Below, in pieces: positions 11,984 to 24,508 of a DNA stretch of 64,000 nt (position 1 is the first letter of the stretch; every line of letters begins with the position of its first letter). The position numbers and the translations under genes are program-made. Source of the stretch: Macrostomum hystrix (lineage: Eukaryota > Platyhelminthes > Macrostomidae); assembly GCA_950097015.1 (NCBI GenBank), contig CATNEN010000008.1:1364001-1428000 (forward strand), given 5' to 3'. The notes below the pieces were generated by a model. That model was not told where the DNA came from and made no database searches. It was given only the letters and a program-made list of their open reading frames with translations.

Positions 11984-14900
11984 AAGTTTTGCAGAAAACA
12001 GCGAGCTTATCTCGCTGAGTTTAGCGCCAGGGGACATTCAAAGGGTAGTCGAATGTTATACATTAGATCGCATATATAAATATGCTATAAGATATTTAGA
12101 TATAGATTAAAATAAAGCACATCCGGAAGCCATGCAGTCGGAAATCTCGCACGCATTCACTCTCTCGGAGTTCTTGAGTGTTTAGTAAACGCTAGACAGT
12201 CAGGGAGAGAGAGAGAAGGAAGGTCCTCTTGGCGGCTCTGATGAAACCACTTTTCTGGCATAAACAATGGGCAAAAAGAATGGGCATTCGCTATTGGCAG
12301 AGGATCTTTTGGGATAAAAATGAAGTGAAGCCAGCGGTAAGCCCCCCTATATCCGGGGCAGTGTCAACAACCGCAGCGGGATGGCTGCCCCCCGTCGGGC
12401 CCTGCGGACTGTCGAATGGCCAGGAGCCTTTTCTGGGGGGATAAACAAAACCTTGGATAGCTAAGCCTCACGCCGGGGAATCGGGCGGACGATTTCTGGA
12501 AGATCCCTGACTGATGCTTGGTGTTGTCAACTAGCTGAGATTTAGTCTGTAGCAGCTTGTCCTCTTAGAATGCAGAAGCTATGACTTCATGGTGAGTCTA
12601 GGAATTGTAATTACTATAGATTTAGTGTTTATTTACACTGCCATATCACGCACCGACTTCTCAGACTGCGAAGTGGACAGATGCGTCACAATGCCCTTGA
12701 AGGCGCGCAGCTCTTCCATGGCAGGCGGCGGCGGCGGCGGCGGAGCTACCGGTGGGGCACAGGTGAGAGACTGGAAGGGATATTTTGGGAAATTAGGAGA
12801 TAAATTCTGAACATATAAAATTTTTGTTCTATAATTTGTAGCCTAGTGGCTGGAACGTATGACTAACGACTTGAAAGTCGGTGGTTCGATTCCCGACTCC
12901 ACTGGAACAATTTGTGTCCTTTAGAGCAAGACACTTAGCTCTGCATTGCTTCAGTTTACCCAGCTGTTAAATCCCCAGTCCATGGACTGAACAGCCGTAC
13001 GCAGCCTTCAGGCTTACATAATTCGGGCAGGTGAAAGAATTTTATAATGACAATAGTAATAATACTTATAGAATGTACGTTAGTAGTTAAATTAAATTGC
13101 TGGTTCAATTTTTCAAAACATTTGTTAAACTTGTACTCGTGTTTAGGCTAAATCGAATATGCGACTAAAATAAGCATAAGAAATGCAACAACAGTGTGAC
13201 CGGAAAGTAAAAAGCTTTCAAAAGGCTTAAAAGCTGATTAAGGACCTAGCAGCTTATATTTAGTATGCAGTCACTAATGAAGGTAAGCTAGAGTATGACT
13301 CACGAACTACTGTAGTTTGTCAAATGGAGCGAAACTTTGTTCAAAGCAGATTAATATGAGCTCAAGTAGCACATCCCACCCAATGCGTGACTGCTGCGGG
13401 GGTGAAGCGTCCGCTTATCAACTTTATAGCATAGTATCCATCCATACTGTGCTACACTATTTAGTAGAGTATGAGTCGCCTACATTGTATGTTTAGTGGG
13501 CCTAATTGAGAATAACAATCAGAGACGACCGCGGGCCGGATTGGCATAGAAGAGATGAGACAGGGGAGAGATGAGACAGGGGAGAGATGAGACAGGGGAG
13601 AGATGAGACAGGGGAGAGTTGAGACACGGGAGAGATGAGACAGGGGAGAGATGAGACAGGGGAGAGTTGAGACACGGGAGAGATGAAACAGGGGAGAGAT
13701 ATAACAGGGGATAGTTAAGACAGGGGAGAGATGAGACAGGGGAGAGATGAGACAGGGGATAGTTGAGACAGGGGATAGTTGAGACAGGGGAGAGATGAAA
13801 CAGGGGATAGTTGAGACAGGGGAGAGATGAGACAGGGGAGAGATGAGACAGGGGAGAGATGAGACAGGGGAGAGATGAGACAGGGGATAGTTGAGACAGG
13901 GGATAGTTGAGACAGGGGAGAGATGAAACAGGGGATAGTTAAGACAGGGGAGAGATGAGACAGGGGAGAGATGAGACAGGGGATAGTTGAGACAGGGGAG
14001 AGATGAGACAGGGGAGAGATGAGACAGGGGATAGTTGAGACAGGGGATAGTTGAGACAGGGGAGAGATGAAACAGGGGATAGTTGAGACAGGGGAGAGAT
14101 GAGACAGGGGAGAGATGAGACAGGGGAGAGATGAGACAGGGGAGAGATGAGACAGGGGATAGTTGAGACAGGGGATAGTTGAGACAGGGGAGAGATGAAA
14201 CAGGGGATAGTTGAGACAGGGGAGAGATGAGACAGGGGATAGTTGAGACAGGGGAGAGATGAGACAGGGGAGAGATGAGACAGGGGAGAGATGAGACAGG
14301 GGATAGTTGAGACAGGGGAGAGATGAGACAAGGGAGAGATGAGACAGGGGATAGTTGAGACAGGGGATAGTTGAGACAGGGGAGAGATGAGACAAGGGAG
14401 AGATGAAACAGGGGATAGTTGAGACAGGGGAGAGATGAGACAGGGGATAGTTGAGACAGGGGAGAGATGAGACAGGGGAGAGATGAGATAGGGAAAGAGA
14501 TGAGACAGGGGATAGTTGAGACAGGGGATAGTTGAGACAGGGGAGAGATGAGACAGGGGATAGTTGAGACAGGGGAGAGATGAGACAGGGGAGAGATGAG
14601 ACAGGGGAGAGATGAGACAGGGGATAGTTGAGACAGGGGAGAGATGAGACAAGGGAGAGATGAAACAGGGGATAGTTGAGACAGGGGAGAGATGAGACAG
14701 GGGATAGTTGAGACAGGGGAGAGATGAGACAGGGGAGAGATGAGACAGGGGAGAGATGAGACAGGGGATAGTTGAGACAGGGGAGAGATGAGACAAGGGA
14801 GAGATGAGACAGGGGAGAGATGAGACAGGGGAGAGATGAGACAGGGGATAGTTGAGACAGGGGAGAGATGAGACAGGGGATAGTTGAGACAGGGGAGAGA

Positions 14901-17900
14901 TGAGACAGGGGAGAGATGAGACAGGGGAGAGATGAAACAGGGGATAGTTGAGACAGGGGAGAGATGAAACAGGGGATAGTTGAGACAGGGGAGAGTTGAG
15001 ACAGGGGAGAGATGAGACAGGGGAGAGATGAGACAGGGGAGAGATGAGACAGGGAAAATACGAGTTAGGTGTGAGATTAAACGCCAGATGAGAATTAGCA
15101 CTATTTTTATCACGCCATGGGTCGTTAAATGAAATCTAGTTGTTTACATTTCTCGACAAATATTTACCAGCCAACTTGAACCTAAAATGATCATGAGAAA
15201 CCAGGAACTAAAGATGCAGTGCGCGGTAGTATTACAATAAATTTTATGCATGTGTATATACTAGAGATTTGCTAGAATAATTTTAGATATAGAGCACCGT
15301 TAACAGTACTGATACATTAGTGAACAAGCTTACCTATGCGCATTCTATTTTCAATCAAAATACAGACCTTTTGAAGTGGGACATTGTAAAGTTGTGAGGG
15401 CCGGGAAGGGTTGAAAATGCGTAGATATTCTGGAATTTCGATTGAACCGACTCGAGCGAAGCTAAAGAGGAGAGATCGGCCGGAAGAATCGTTGAATAAA
15501 AGTTAGTTCTGGTGCAGAAATTTTCGTGTGTTTATTCAGCGCTGCTGGTAAAGTGAGCAATTTAGGCTGAAAATCTCTATTTTTACTAAGTCGCAGGTCA
15601 CGCACAATGACAGTGCTAAGCGGCTTGTATTAGTGGCAAATATCATACTATTAATAAAGTAGGCAGGTAAATAAAAATTGTCTGTTTCAGTTCAGTAAAG
15701 CTAAATTTAGTATAACTCACCAATTAATCTGTGAATCAGGATTCTGTGAATCAGGATTCTGTGAATCAGGATTCTGTGAATCAGGATTCTGTGAATCAGG
15801 ATTCTGTGAATCGGGATTCTGTGAATCAGTATTGTGTGAATCGGGATTCTGTGAATCGGGTTACTGCAAATCGGGATTCTGTGAATGGGGATTCTGTGAA
15901 TCGGGATCCTGTGAATCGGGATTCTGTGAATCGGGATCCTGTGAATCGGGATTCTGTGAATCGGGATTCTGTGAATCGGGATTCTGTGAATCGGGATTCT
16001 GTGAATCGGGATTCTGTGAATCGGGATTCTGTGAATCGGGATTCTGTGAATCGGGATCCTGTGAATCGGGATTCTGTGAATCGGGATTCTGTGAATCGGG
16101 ATCCTGTGAATCGGGATTCTGTGAATCGGGAATCGTTAAGTGAATTTTTAATAAAGAGAAGTGACTAAGCGGTGAATTTTAGGTTTTAACTATGAGACCA
16201 GACCACCCGCAGCATTCGATTTGCTGAAAAGTTAGTGAAGCAAGAAAAGAAGAAAATTAATAAAATCGGTATAGATAATCAGTCTAGTGTGTTGCAGACT
16301 GTTGAAAGAAATTAATTTTTATTCGCTGCCTTGAGGGTCTCTCAAGAGCTAGCTAGTATCATTGGATGCGACAGAGTGAGACATGGCTAGATCTCGACCC
16401 TGAAACGGGACTGCATGGAATCCGGTGTCAATTTTTTCGGCGTCTCGGCTAGAAAAGCGGGCCAGCGGTTTCTGACAAACAGTTTGCGCTTTGGTTCAAT
16501 TTTGACCTAGTTAAAAGGCTAGAAAATATCGCATATGCGTCGCGCTATTTGTCCAAATACGCTGTTTGAGAAATAAGAATGAAAAACTCGATTCCCAGGA
16601 TGGACTCGATGAAATGCCACCAGAACAGAACTGCGAAATGAGCTTCTGGGAGCGGCTAGGAGAAATTTGAGTCGATTTTTTCGACGGCTTCTGCTACTGA
16701 AAGATGAGCCGCCAATGATGAAGTTTTTTCCTGCAACTTCGCAGGGGCAGGGCTGGTGAAAATATGAGTTCTAGCGATAGAACACACGCGATGGATACTG
16801 CTTATAATTTGTGGGGAAAAGAACAAGAACACAGAAGGATCACAGAGGGGGCTGGTATCCGGTTTCAATCCCGACATTTTTTTATAGAGGAATGCCTGTG
16901 TTTAGTTGCAGCGTGAGAAATCAATGCAAGAACTCGGAATTCAGTCAGCACTATCTGTATCTAAGCTCTCTCGTCTCCATGTCTTATCTCTATCTAATCT
17001 CTCTCGTCTCCCTGTCTTATCTCTATCTAATCTCTCTCATCTCCCTGTCTTATCTCTATCTAATCTCTCTCGTCTCCCTGTCTTATCTCTATCTAATCTC
17101 TCTCGTCTCCATGTCTTATCTCTATCTAATCTCTCTCATCTCCCTGTCTTATCTCTATCTAATCTCCCTCATCTCCATGTCTTATCTCTATCTAATCTTT
17201 CTCATCTCCATGTCTTATGTCTATCTAATCTCCCTCATCTCCATGTCTTATCTCTATCTAATCTCTCTCGTCTCCCTGTCTTATCTCTATCTAATCTCTC
17301 TCATCTCCCTGTCTTATCTCTATCTAATCTCTCTCGTCTCCCTGTCTTATCTCTATCTAATCTCTCTCATCTCCCTGTCTTATCTCTATCTAATCTCTCT
17401 CATCTCCCTGTCTTATCTCTATCTAATCTCTCTCGTCTCCCTGTCTTATCTCTATCTAATCTCTCTCGTCTCCATGTCTTATCTCTATCTAATCTCTCTC
17501 ATCTCCCTGTCTTATCTCTATCTAATCTCCCTCATCTCCATGTCTTATCTCTATCTAATCTTTCTCATCTCCATGTCTTATGTCTATCTAATCTCCCTCA
17601 TCTCCATGTCTTATCTCTATCTAATCTCTCTCGTCTCCCTGTCTTATCTCTATCTAATCTCTCTCATCTCCCTGTCTTATCTCTATCTAATCTCTCTCGT
17701 CTCCCTGTCTTATCTCTATCTAATCTCTCTCATCTCCCTGTCTTATCTCTATCTAATCTCTCTCATCTCCCTGTCTTATCTCTATCTAATCTCTCTCGTC
17801 TCCCTGTCTTATCTCTATCTAATCTCTCTCGTCTCCATGTCTTATCTCTATCTAATCTCTCTCATCTCCCTGTCTTATCTCTATCTAATCTCCCTCATCT

Positions 17901-20900
17901 CCATGTCTTATCTCTATCTAATCTTTCTCATCTCCATGTCTTATGTCTATCTAATCTCCCTCATCTCCATGTCTTATCTCTATCTAATCTCTCTCGTCTC
18001 CCTGTCTTATCTCTATCTAATCTCTCTCATCTCCCTGTCTTATTTCTATCTAATCTCTCTCGTCTCCCTGTCTTATCTCTATCTAATCTCTCTCATCTCC
18101 CTGTCTTATCTCTATCTAATCTCTCTCATCTCCCTGTCTTATCTCTCTCTAATCTCCCTCATCTCCCTGTCTTATCTCTCTCTAATCTCTCTCGCCTCCC
18201 TGTCTTATCTCTCTCTAATCTCTCTCATCTCCCTGTCTTATCTCTCTCTAATCTCTCTCATCCCTATGTATTATCTCTATCTAACCAATCTCGTCTCCCT
18301 GTCTTATCTCTCTCTAATCTCTCTCATCTCCCTGTCTTATCTCTCTCTAATCTCTCTCATCCCCATGTATTATCTCTATCTAACCAATCTCATCTACCTG
18401 TCTTATCTGTATCTAAACTCTCTCCCCAATTTATCTCATCAGACAGACAGACAGACAAATAGATAGATATATAGATAGATAGATAGATTGTCATGACAGA
18501 CAGACAGACAGACGCTTTTGTCTGCGAATTTAAAATGAAAAAAAGTTTAATACAACCAGCGTTTGAGAAAAAAATTACGGATAATAAAGAGTTTGTCCCA
18601 GCAAGGGACTTAAACAATGACTTACTCTTATATAGAATTTCGTCTGAAAATGAGAGTTCGTCAGTAGCTAGGAACGAGTTGCAGGATCTGAACGCTGAGA
18701 TGAATACAACAAGCTGACAGGCGTCCCATTTCTGTCAGGTCCTTGTTGGGTTGCTTTTTTTAGTTTTTTTATTTCGGTTTTTCCGGGACTACTATTATCA
18801 AAATGTTAGTTTTTTTCTTCTTCTTCTGTTCGGGACACCCTGGCGCCGCATGGTAGCCAGTTTTTGCCCTGTCAGTTAGTTTTTATGAGTCGGAAAAGTA
18901 AATAGACAGCCCTCATTATTTCATTTTTGTTGTTTGACACTTTTTCCAACAGGCTGTCAATTTCCAGAATGGCGTAGTGGGCATTGAAATACTTTTTTAA
19001 AAGTAAAAGTTGAAAAATACGAACTAGGCTGGGTTCCCGTACTTAGGTCTCGAGTCTAGCGGGGGAATCGTTCTAAATTCATCCTAAAAATGAAAATTGA
19101 CAAAGAGAGACATTTTATGGGGTACTGCTTGGTGAAATTGTACTGCGGCATGAACTGGTTGGCATGGGCTACATGTAGATTGATGTAGAGAGAGGTAGAG
19201 AGAGGTAGAGAGAGGTAGAGAGAGGTAGAGAGAAGTAGAGAGAGGTAGAGAGAGGTAGAGAGAGGTAGAGAGAGGTAGAAAGAGGTAGAGAGAGGTAGAA
19301 AGAAGTAGAGAGAGGTAGAGAGAGGTAGAGAGAGGTAGAGAGAGGTAGAGAGAGGTAGAGAGAGGTAGAGAGAGGAAAAGAGAGGTAAAAAGAGGTAGAG
19401 ATGTAGAGAGACGTAGAGAGAGGTAGAGAGATGTAGAGAGAGGCAGAAAGAGGTAGAAAGAGGTAGAGAGAGGTAGAGAGAGGTAGAAAGAGGTAGAGAG
19501 AGGTAGAGAGGTAGAGATGTAGAGAGAGGTAGAGAGAGGTAGAGAGATGTAGAGAGAGGCAGAAAGAGGTAGAGAGAGGTAGAGAGAGGTAGAAAGAGGT
19601 AGAGAGAGGTAGAGAGAGGTAGAGAGAGGTAGAGAGAGGTAGAGAGAGGTAGAGAGAGGTAGAAAGAGGTAGAAAGAGGTAGAGAGGTAGAGAGGTAGAG
19701 AGGTAAAGAGAGGTAGAGAGAGGTAGAGAGATGTAGAGAGAGGCAGAAAGAGGTAGAGAGAGGTGGAGAGATGTAGAGAGAGGTAGAGAGAGGTAGAGAG
19801 AGGTAGAGAGAGCTGGAGAGAGGTAGAGAGAGGTAGAGAGGGGTAGAGAGAGGTAAGAGAGAGGTAGAAAGAGGTAGAGAGAGGTAGAGAGAGGTAGAGA
19901 GAGGTAGAAAGAGGTAGAGAGAGGTAGAGAGGTAGAGATGTAGAGAGAGGTAGAGAGAGGTAGAGAGATGTAGAGAGAGGCAGAAAGAGGTAGAGAAAGG
20001 TAGAGAGAGGTAGAGAGAGGTAGAGAGAGGTAGAGAGAGGTAGAGAGATGTAGGAGAGGTAGAGAGATGTAGGAGAGGTAGTGAGAGGTTGATAAAGCTA
20101 GAAAGGCAGACAGTTGAAGGATTTTTTGGAGTCATCACAGAGGACAGATTAGCTGAGGAATTCTTGGTCAAAGGTTAAGCTCAGCCAGGTTTCAGTACTT
20201 GTCCGTATCTCTCCATTAACATGCTTGCCTGCACGGACCCACTCCAGAGACAGACTTTGTCGAATCAGCTATTCAGAAAATATGTCCCGCTTTGGCAAAC
20301 TAGCCAAAGAACAAACAGGCAGTCGAGAGAGCCATGACAAATAACATGCTGGGGACCGTTTTTTACTAAGATTGCATGCGGTTCTATTTTCTTGTCTGTT
20401 CCATTCTGCGGAGAGAAAGTTTGCAAATCTTTCACTAGCAGAGGAGAAAACATCTTAGACGAGAATTGTTATTTGAGTTGACTGCTCACTGTTGGCAGGG
20501 AACGAAAGGAGATTGCTTGCTGGGGCAATGGCTTTTCACACAAGAATCTTTAGAAAAGCGAATCATTATCTCCTGACAAGATCCAAGCAATGCTCCTGAA
20601 TAATCTTCTTCCAAGATCCAAGCAATGCTCCTGAATAATCTTCTTCCAAGATCCAAGCAATGCTCCAGAATCATTATCTCCTGACAAGATCCAAGCAATG
20701 CTCCTGAATAATATTCTTCCAAGATCCAAGCAATGCTCCTGAACAATCTTCTTCCAAGATCCAAGCAATGCTCCAGAATAATATTCTTCCAAGATCCAAG
20801 CAATGCTCCAGAATAATCTTCTTCCAAGATCCAAGCAATGCTCCAGAATCATCTTCTTCCAAGATCCAAGCAATGCTCCAGAATCATCGTCTTCCAAGAT

Positions 20901-23359
20901 CCAAGCAATGCTCCTGAATCATCTTCTTCCAAGATCCAAGCAATGCTCCAGAATCATCGTCTTCCAAGATCCAAGCAATGCTCCTGAATCATCTTCTTCC
21001 AAGATCCAAGCAATGCTCCAGAATCATCTTCTTCCAAGATCCAAGCAATGCTCCAGAATCATCTTCTTCCAAGATCCAAGCAATGCTCCAGAATCATCGT
21101 CTTCCAAGATCCAAGCAATGCTCCTGAATCATCTTCTTCCAAGATCCAAGCAATGCTCCTGAATAATATTCTTCCAAGATCCAAGCAATGCTCCTGAACA
21201 ATCTTCTTCCAAGATCCAAGCAATGCTCCTGAATCATCTTCTTCCAAGATCCAAGCAATGCTCCTGAATAATATTCTTCCAAGATCCAAGCAATGCTCCT
21301 GAACAATCTTCTTCCAAGATCCAAGCAATGCTCCTGAATCATCTTCTTCCAAGATCCAAGCAATGCTCCTGAATAATATTCTTCCAAGATCCAAGCAATG
21401 CTCCTGAACAATCTTCTTCCAAGATCCAAGCAATGCTCCTGAATAATCTTCCTTCGAGATCCAAGCAATGCTCCTGAATAATATTCTTTCAAGATCCAAG
21501 CAATGCTCCTGAATAATCGTCTTCCAAGATCCAAGCAATGCTCCAGAATAATCTTCTTCCAAGATCCAAGCAATGCTCCAGAATCATCTTCTTCCAAGAC
21601 CCAAGCAATGCTCCTGAATAATATTCTTCCAAGATCCAAGCAATGCTCCTGAACAATCTTCTTCCAAGATCCAAGCAATGCTCCTGAATCATCTTCTTCC
21701 AAGATCCAAGCAATGCTCCTGAATAATATTCTTCCAAGATCCAAGCAATGCTCCTGAACAATCTTCTTCCAAGATCCAAGCAATGCTCCTGAATAATCTT
21801 CCTTCGAGATCCAAGCAATGCTCCTGAATAATATTCTTTCAAGATCCAAGCAATGCTCCTGAATAATCGTCTTCCAAGATCCAAGCAATGCTCCAGAATA
21901 ATCTTCTTCCAAGACCCAAGCAATGCTCCTGAATAATCTTCCTTCGAGATCCAAGCAATGCTCCAGAATAATCTTCCTTCGAGATCCAAGCAATGCTCCT
22001 GAATCATCTTCTTCCAAGATCCAAGCAATGCTCCTGAATAATATTCTTCCAAGATCCAAGCAATGCTCCTGAACAATCTTCTTCCAAGATCCAAGCAATG
22101 CTCCAGAATAATCTTCTTCCAAGACCCAAGCAATGCTCCTGAATAATCGTCTTCCAAGATCCAAGCAATGCTCCAGAATAATCTTCTTCCAAGATCCAAG
22201 CAATGCTCCAGAATCATCTTCTTCCAAGACCCAAGCAATGCTCCTGAATAATCTTCCTTCGAGATCCAAGCAATGCTCCAGAATCATCTTCTTCCAAGAC
22301 CCAAGCAATGCTCCTGAATAATCTTCCTTCGAGATCCAAGCAATGCTCCTGAATAACCTTCTTCCAAGATCCAAGCAATTCTCCTGAATAATCTTCTTCC
22401 AAGATCCAAGCAATGCTCCAGAATAATCTTCCTTCGAGATCCAAGCAATGCTCCTGAATAATCTTCTTCCAAGATCCAAGCAATGCTCCTGAATAATCTT
22501 CCTTCGAGATCCAAGCAATGCTCCTGAATAATCTTCTTCCAAGATCCAAGCAATGCTCCTGAATAATCTTCTTCCAAGATCCAAGCAATGCTCCAGAATA
22601 ATCTTCTTCCAAGATCCAAGCAATGCTCCTGAATAATCTTCTTCCAAGATCCAAGCAATGCTCCTGAATAATCTTCTTCCAAGATCCAAGCAATGCTCCA
22701 GAATAATCTTCCTTCGAGATCCAAGCAATGCTCCTAAACAATCTTCTTCCAAGATCCTAGCAATGTTTCATAAGAAACAATATTCTTCCAAGACACGTTC
22801 ACCTCTCGCACCAAGGTCCGTGATTTTGATTCCGCGGCGAGGGCCAACAACCAAGGCACAGTGAGAGTGTACACCACTGGACAATCAAATAGTCAGGGCA
22901 GATGTACACAATGTGCGTGCCTTTGTACGGTATCCGAGAGCGCGCTCAGCAGTCAGCAAACATCTAGACAAAACTAATCTCTCTTCTCCAGGTCGTCACC
23001 CTGCTGTACGGCGCGAACGGCGCTGACGTCGGGTTAGACGCCGAGCTGCATCCTGCCGTCGACTATAACAGCGGACTGGATGACCAGGCCGGGGTCGACT
23101 TCCAAGGCGGCCGATACGAGACCTGGCGAGATCAGAGGTACACAGCTGGATCCAGACAGCAGCAGCAGCAGCTGCATCGGCAGGCCTGCGCAACACCAAG
23201 CACTGGGCCGACCATTCGGAGAGTCAACCCGCTGGTTGCCAGCAACAGCTGCGAGAATGTCGCTTCGTCAACCGCGCCTTCGTCTGCCACTGTGGCACCA
23301 GAAGTTTCTCAAATGGCTAACTACCAGACCATTGACTCTCATCGGTATCAACATTTGCT

Positions 23360-23390
<31 letters not shown>

Positions 23391-23492
23391 CAGTCGACAA
23401 TGGTTCATCGGACAATGGCGTCAAGTGTAGACCCGGTCTACAGTCCCAAGAAGTCGCTAAAGAATACTTACTTTGAAACTAGCTTTGTGTAA
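8113..23492 (+). CDS. protocadherin-like cell-adhesion receptor
   Basis: Calcium-dependent adhesion protein of the plasma membrane, predicted 1,180 residues from four exons: 8113-10374, 10502-11183, 12665-12762, 22992-23492. All junctions are GT-AG and the phases agree (0, 1, 0). The ATG at 8113 starts a signal peptide (MLVKIFLLLLLFHLARCAS). Six cadherin repeats end in DVNDSPP (about residue 142), DINDHAP (261), NIDDHPM (393), DLNDNPA (510), DMNDNPP (619) and NVNDHPP (757); matching DRE or DYE motifs (SLDREQV, QLDYEEV, DLDYERR, RIDRET) lie within them. NIDDHP deviates from DxNDN, so that linker may bind calcium less well. One membrane segment (about residues 947-970) precedes a 210-residue tail with poly-Gly and poly-Gln runs. 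The C-terminus TSFV fits a class I PDZ ligand. Introns 2 and 3 hold a SINE and many satellites. No canonical AATAAA was seen just downstream. Confidence 0.93.
11262..11460. repeat. ~43-bp minisatellite in protocadherin intron 2
   Basis: Four to five copies of a unit with cctgccctatccctttccgc followed by agtgtacagtcactcccaac. It starts about 80 bp after the transmembrane exon. Confidence 0.9.
11952..11982. repeat. (AGC)n microsatellite
   Basis: Ten uninterrupted agc units in protocadherin intron 2. Confidence 0.95.
12838..13040 (+). mobile_element. tRNA-derived SINE, copy 2 (best preserved)
   Basis: Inserted in protocadherin intron 3. The head shows an A-box-like tagcctagtggctggaa and a B box ggttcgattcccgactcc. 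The body has gagcaagacacttagctctg, cttcagtttacccagctgtt and ccatggactgaacagc, a body type widespread in invertebrate tRNA SINEs. It shares head and body with copy 1 at 2.2 kb. Confidence 0.8.
13555..15053. repeat. 16-bp minisatellite family A, long array
   Basis: About 94 copies of 16-bp units, mainly gagacaggggagagat and gagacaggggatagtt, in protocadherin intron 3. Three units make 48 bp, so all minus-strand frames stay open for up to 550 codons with a 16-residue period. The same unit in opposite orientation forms the 32.65-33.72 kb array. Confidence 0.97.
15054..15728. other. intronic spacer
   Basis: Unique sequence in protocadherin intron 3; no exon or RNA recognised. Confidence 0.5.
15729..16131. 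repeat. 15-bp minisatellite
   Basis: About 27 copies of gtgaatcgggattct, with the variants caggattct and gggatcct. It encodes an artefactual VNRDS repeat of 145 codons. Confidence 0.97.
16132..16958. other. intronic spacer
   Basis: Unique sequence in protocadherin intron 3; nothing recognised. Confidence 0.5.
16960..18430. repeat. 33-bp minisatellite with higher-order structure
   Basis: About 44 units of 33 bp (tctctatctaatctctctc plus rtctccmtgtctta). Variants succeed each other in the same order three times, giving an 11-unit, about 363-bp higher-order repeat that starts near 17.10, 17.46 and 17.82 kb. The marker variant is the tttctcatctccatg plus atgtctat pair. Open frames of over 500 codons result; these are artefacts. 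Confidence 0.96.
18438..18513. repeat. (CAGA)n/(GATA)n compound microsatellite
   Basis: Tetranucleotide runs of caga, gata, then caga again, directly after the 33-bp array. Confidence 0.95.
18514..19175. other. intronic spacer
   Basis: A 75-codon open frame (18493-18717) begins inside the microsatellite. It has no splice signals that would join it to the protocadherin, so it is not called. Confidence 0.5.
19176..20085. repeat. 10-bp minisatellite (aggtagagag)
   Basis: About 90 copies of a purine-rich 10-bp unit with variants (agatgtagag, aggcagaaag, aggtagaaag). Blocks of variants recur in the same order near 19.40, 19.52, 19.72 and 19.93 kb, which suggests duplication of multi-unit blocks. 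Confidence 0.95.
20086..20570. other. intronic spacer
   Basis: Unique sequence in protocadherin intron 3; nothing recognised. Confidence 0.5.
20572..22780. repeat. 35-bp minisatellite
   Basis: About 63 copies of a 35-bp unit (gatccaagcaatgctcctga plus ataatcttcttccaa). Because 35 is not a multiple of three and the unit has no minus-strand stop, all three minus frames are open; one runs 552 codons with a 35-residue period. These are not genes. The array ends about 210 bp before the last protocadherin exon. Confidence 0.97.
22853..22970 (+). repeat. dispersed repeat family GTGTACAC, copy 2
   Basis: Contains cacagtgagagtgtacacca, agtcagggcagatgtacaca and gcgctcagcagtcagcaa in the same order as the family members near 3.3 and 49.7 kb. 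Confidence 0.55.
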
Positions 23493-23935
23493 TATTTTCG
23501 TTCTTCACTGCCCAGCGACAAGTTTTTATTGTACTTTTATTTTTGTCTGCAATTTTTCGTGCTTTTTTTCAATCATTTGATCGAATGCACTTTGTCTAGA
23601 TATGCTGATAACAGGTAGGGTAGATTTTTATTTAGAATCGGCATAAAATTGGAGCTTGCTTTAATCGCGACTTTCAATCACATATGTCTATGGCCAAATC
23701 CCATGTAAAGCATTGACTTGTTTTCTGCTAGCGGGCATGAAATCGACAAAAATGTTTTTCAGCCTTTTTACTTTTTTACCCATTTCGCTTCCCATTTTCC
23801 CCCCTCGATATTACGTTTCTTCTCTTCCTCTTTCATCTCTCCCGCTTTCCTTTCCCATTTCTCCACTTCTCTCTCCGAATTCTACTCTTTCCCCTCCCAT
23901 TTCTCGTCTTTTTATCACATTTCTTTCCTTCAACT
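23493..23935. other. protocadherin 3' flank
   Basis: Probable 3' UTR and spacer. No AATAAA was found close to the stop, so the cleavage site is unknown. Confidence 0.4.
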
Positions 23936-23939
23936 CGAA

Positions 23940-24508
23940 AGTCTCCCCTTCCATTCCCAATTCTCCCCTTCCATTCCCAATTCTCCCCTTCCATTCCCAA
24001 TTCTCCCCTTCCATTCCCAATTCTCCCCTTCCATTCCCACTTCCCACTTCCCCCTTTCCACTCTCAATTCTCCCCTTCCATTCCAAATTCTTCCCTTCCG
24101 TTCCCAATTCTGCCCTTCCATTCCCGATTCTGCCCTTGCATTCTTAATTCTCCCCTTCCATTCCCACTTCTTCCCTTCCATTCCCAATTCTTCCCTTCCA
24201 TTCCAAATTCTTCCCTTCCGTTCCCAATTCTGCCCTTCCATTCCCGATTCTGCCCTTCCATTCCCACTTCCCCCTTTCCACTCTCAATTCTCCCCTTCCA
24301 TTCCCAATTCTTCCCTTCCATTCCCAATTCTCCCCTTCCATTCCAAATTCTTCCCTTCCGTTCCCAATTCTGCCCTTCCATTCCCGATTCTGCCCTTGCA
24401 TTCTTAATTCTTCCCTTCCGTTCCCAATTATCCCCTTCCATTCCCACTTCTCCCCTTCCATTCCCAATTCTCCCCTTCCATTCCCAATTCTCCCCTTCCA
24501 TTCCCAAG
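23940..24508. repeat. 20-bp pyrimidine minisatellite
   Basis: About 28 copies of ccattcccaattctcccctt with point variants (ttccaaattc, ttcccgattc). Confidence 0.95.

Noticed and set aside
12838-12905. functional tRNA gene
   Set aside because: B box is good but acceptor and D arms do not fold properly and a SINE body follows.
13461-15113. 550-codon minus-strand open frame
   Set aside because: Period of 16 residues from a 16-bp satellite; open in more than one frame and lacks unique sequence.
16811-18466. 551-codon plus-strand frame with YLYLISL repeats
   Set aside because: Translation of the 33-bp satellite; a second frame is equally open.
18493-18717. possible extra protocadherin exon
   Set aside because: Begins within a microsatellite, ends in a stop, and exons 3 and 4 already join in phase.
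21094-22752. 552-codon minus-strand frame
   Set aside because: Translation of the 35-bp satellite; all three frames are open.
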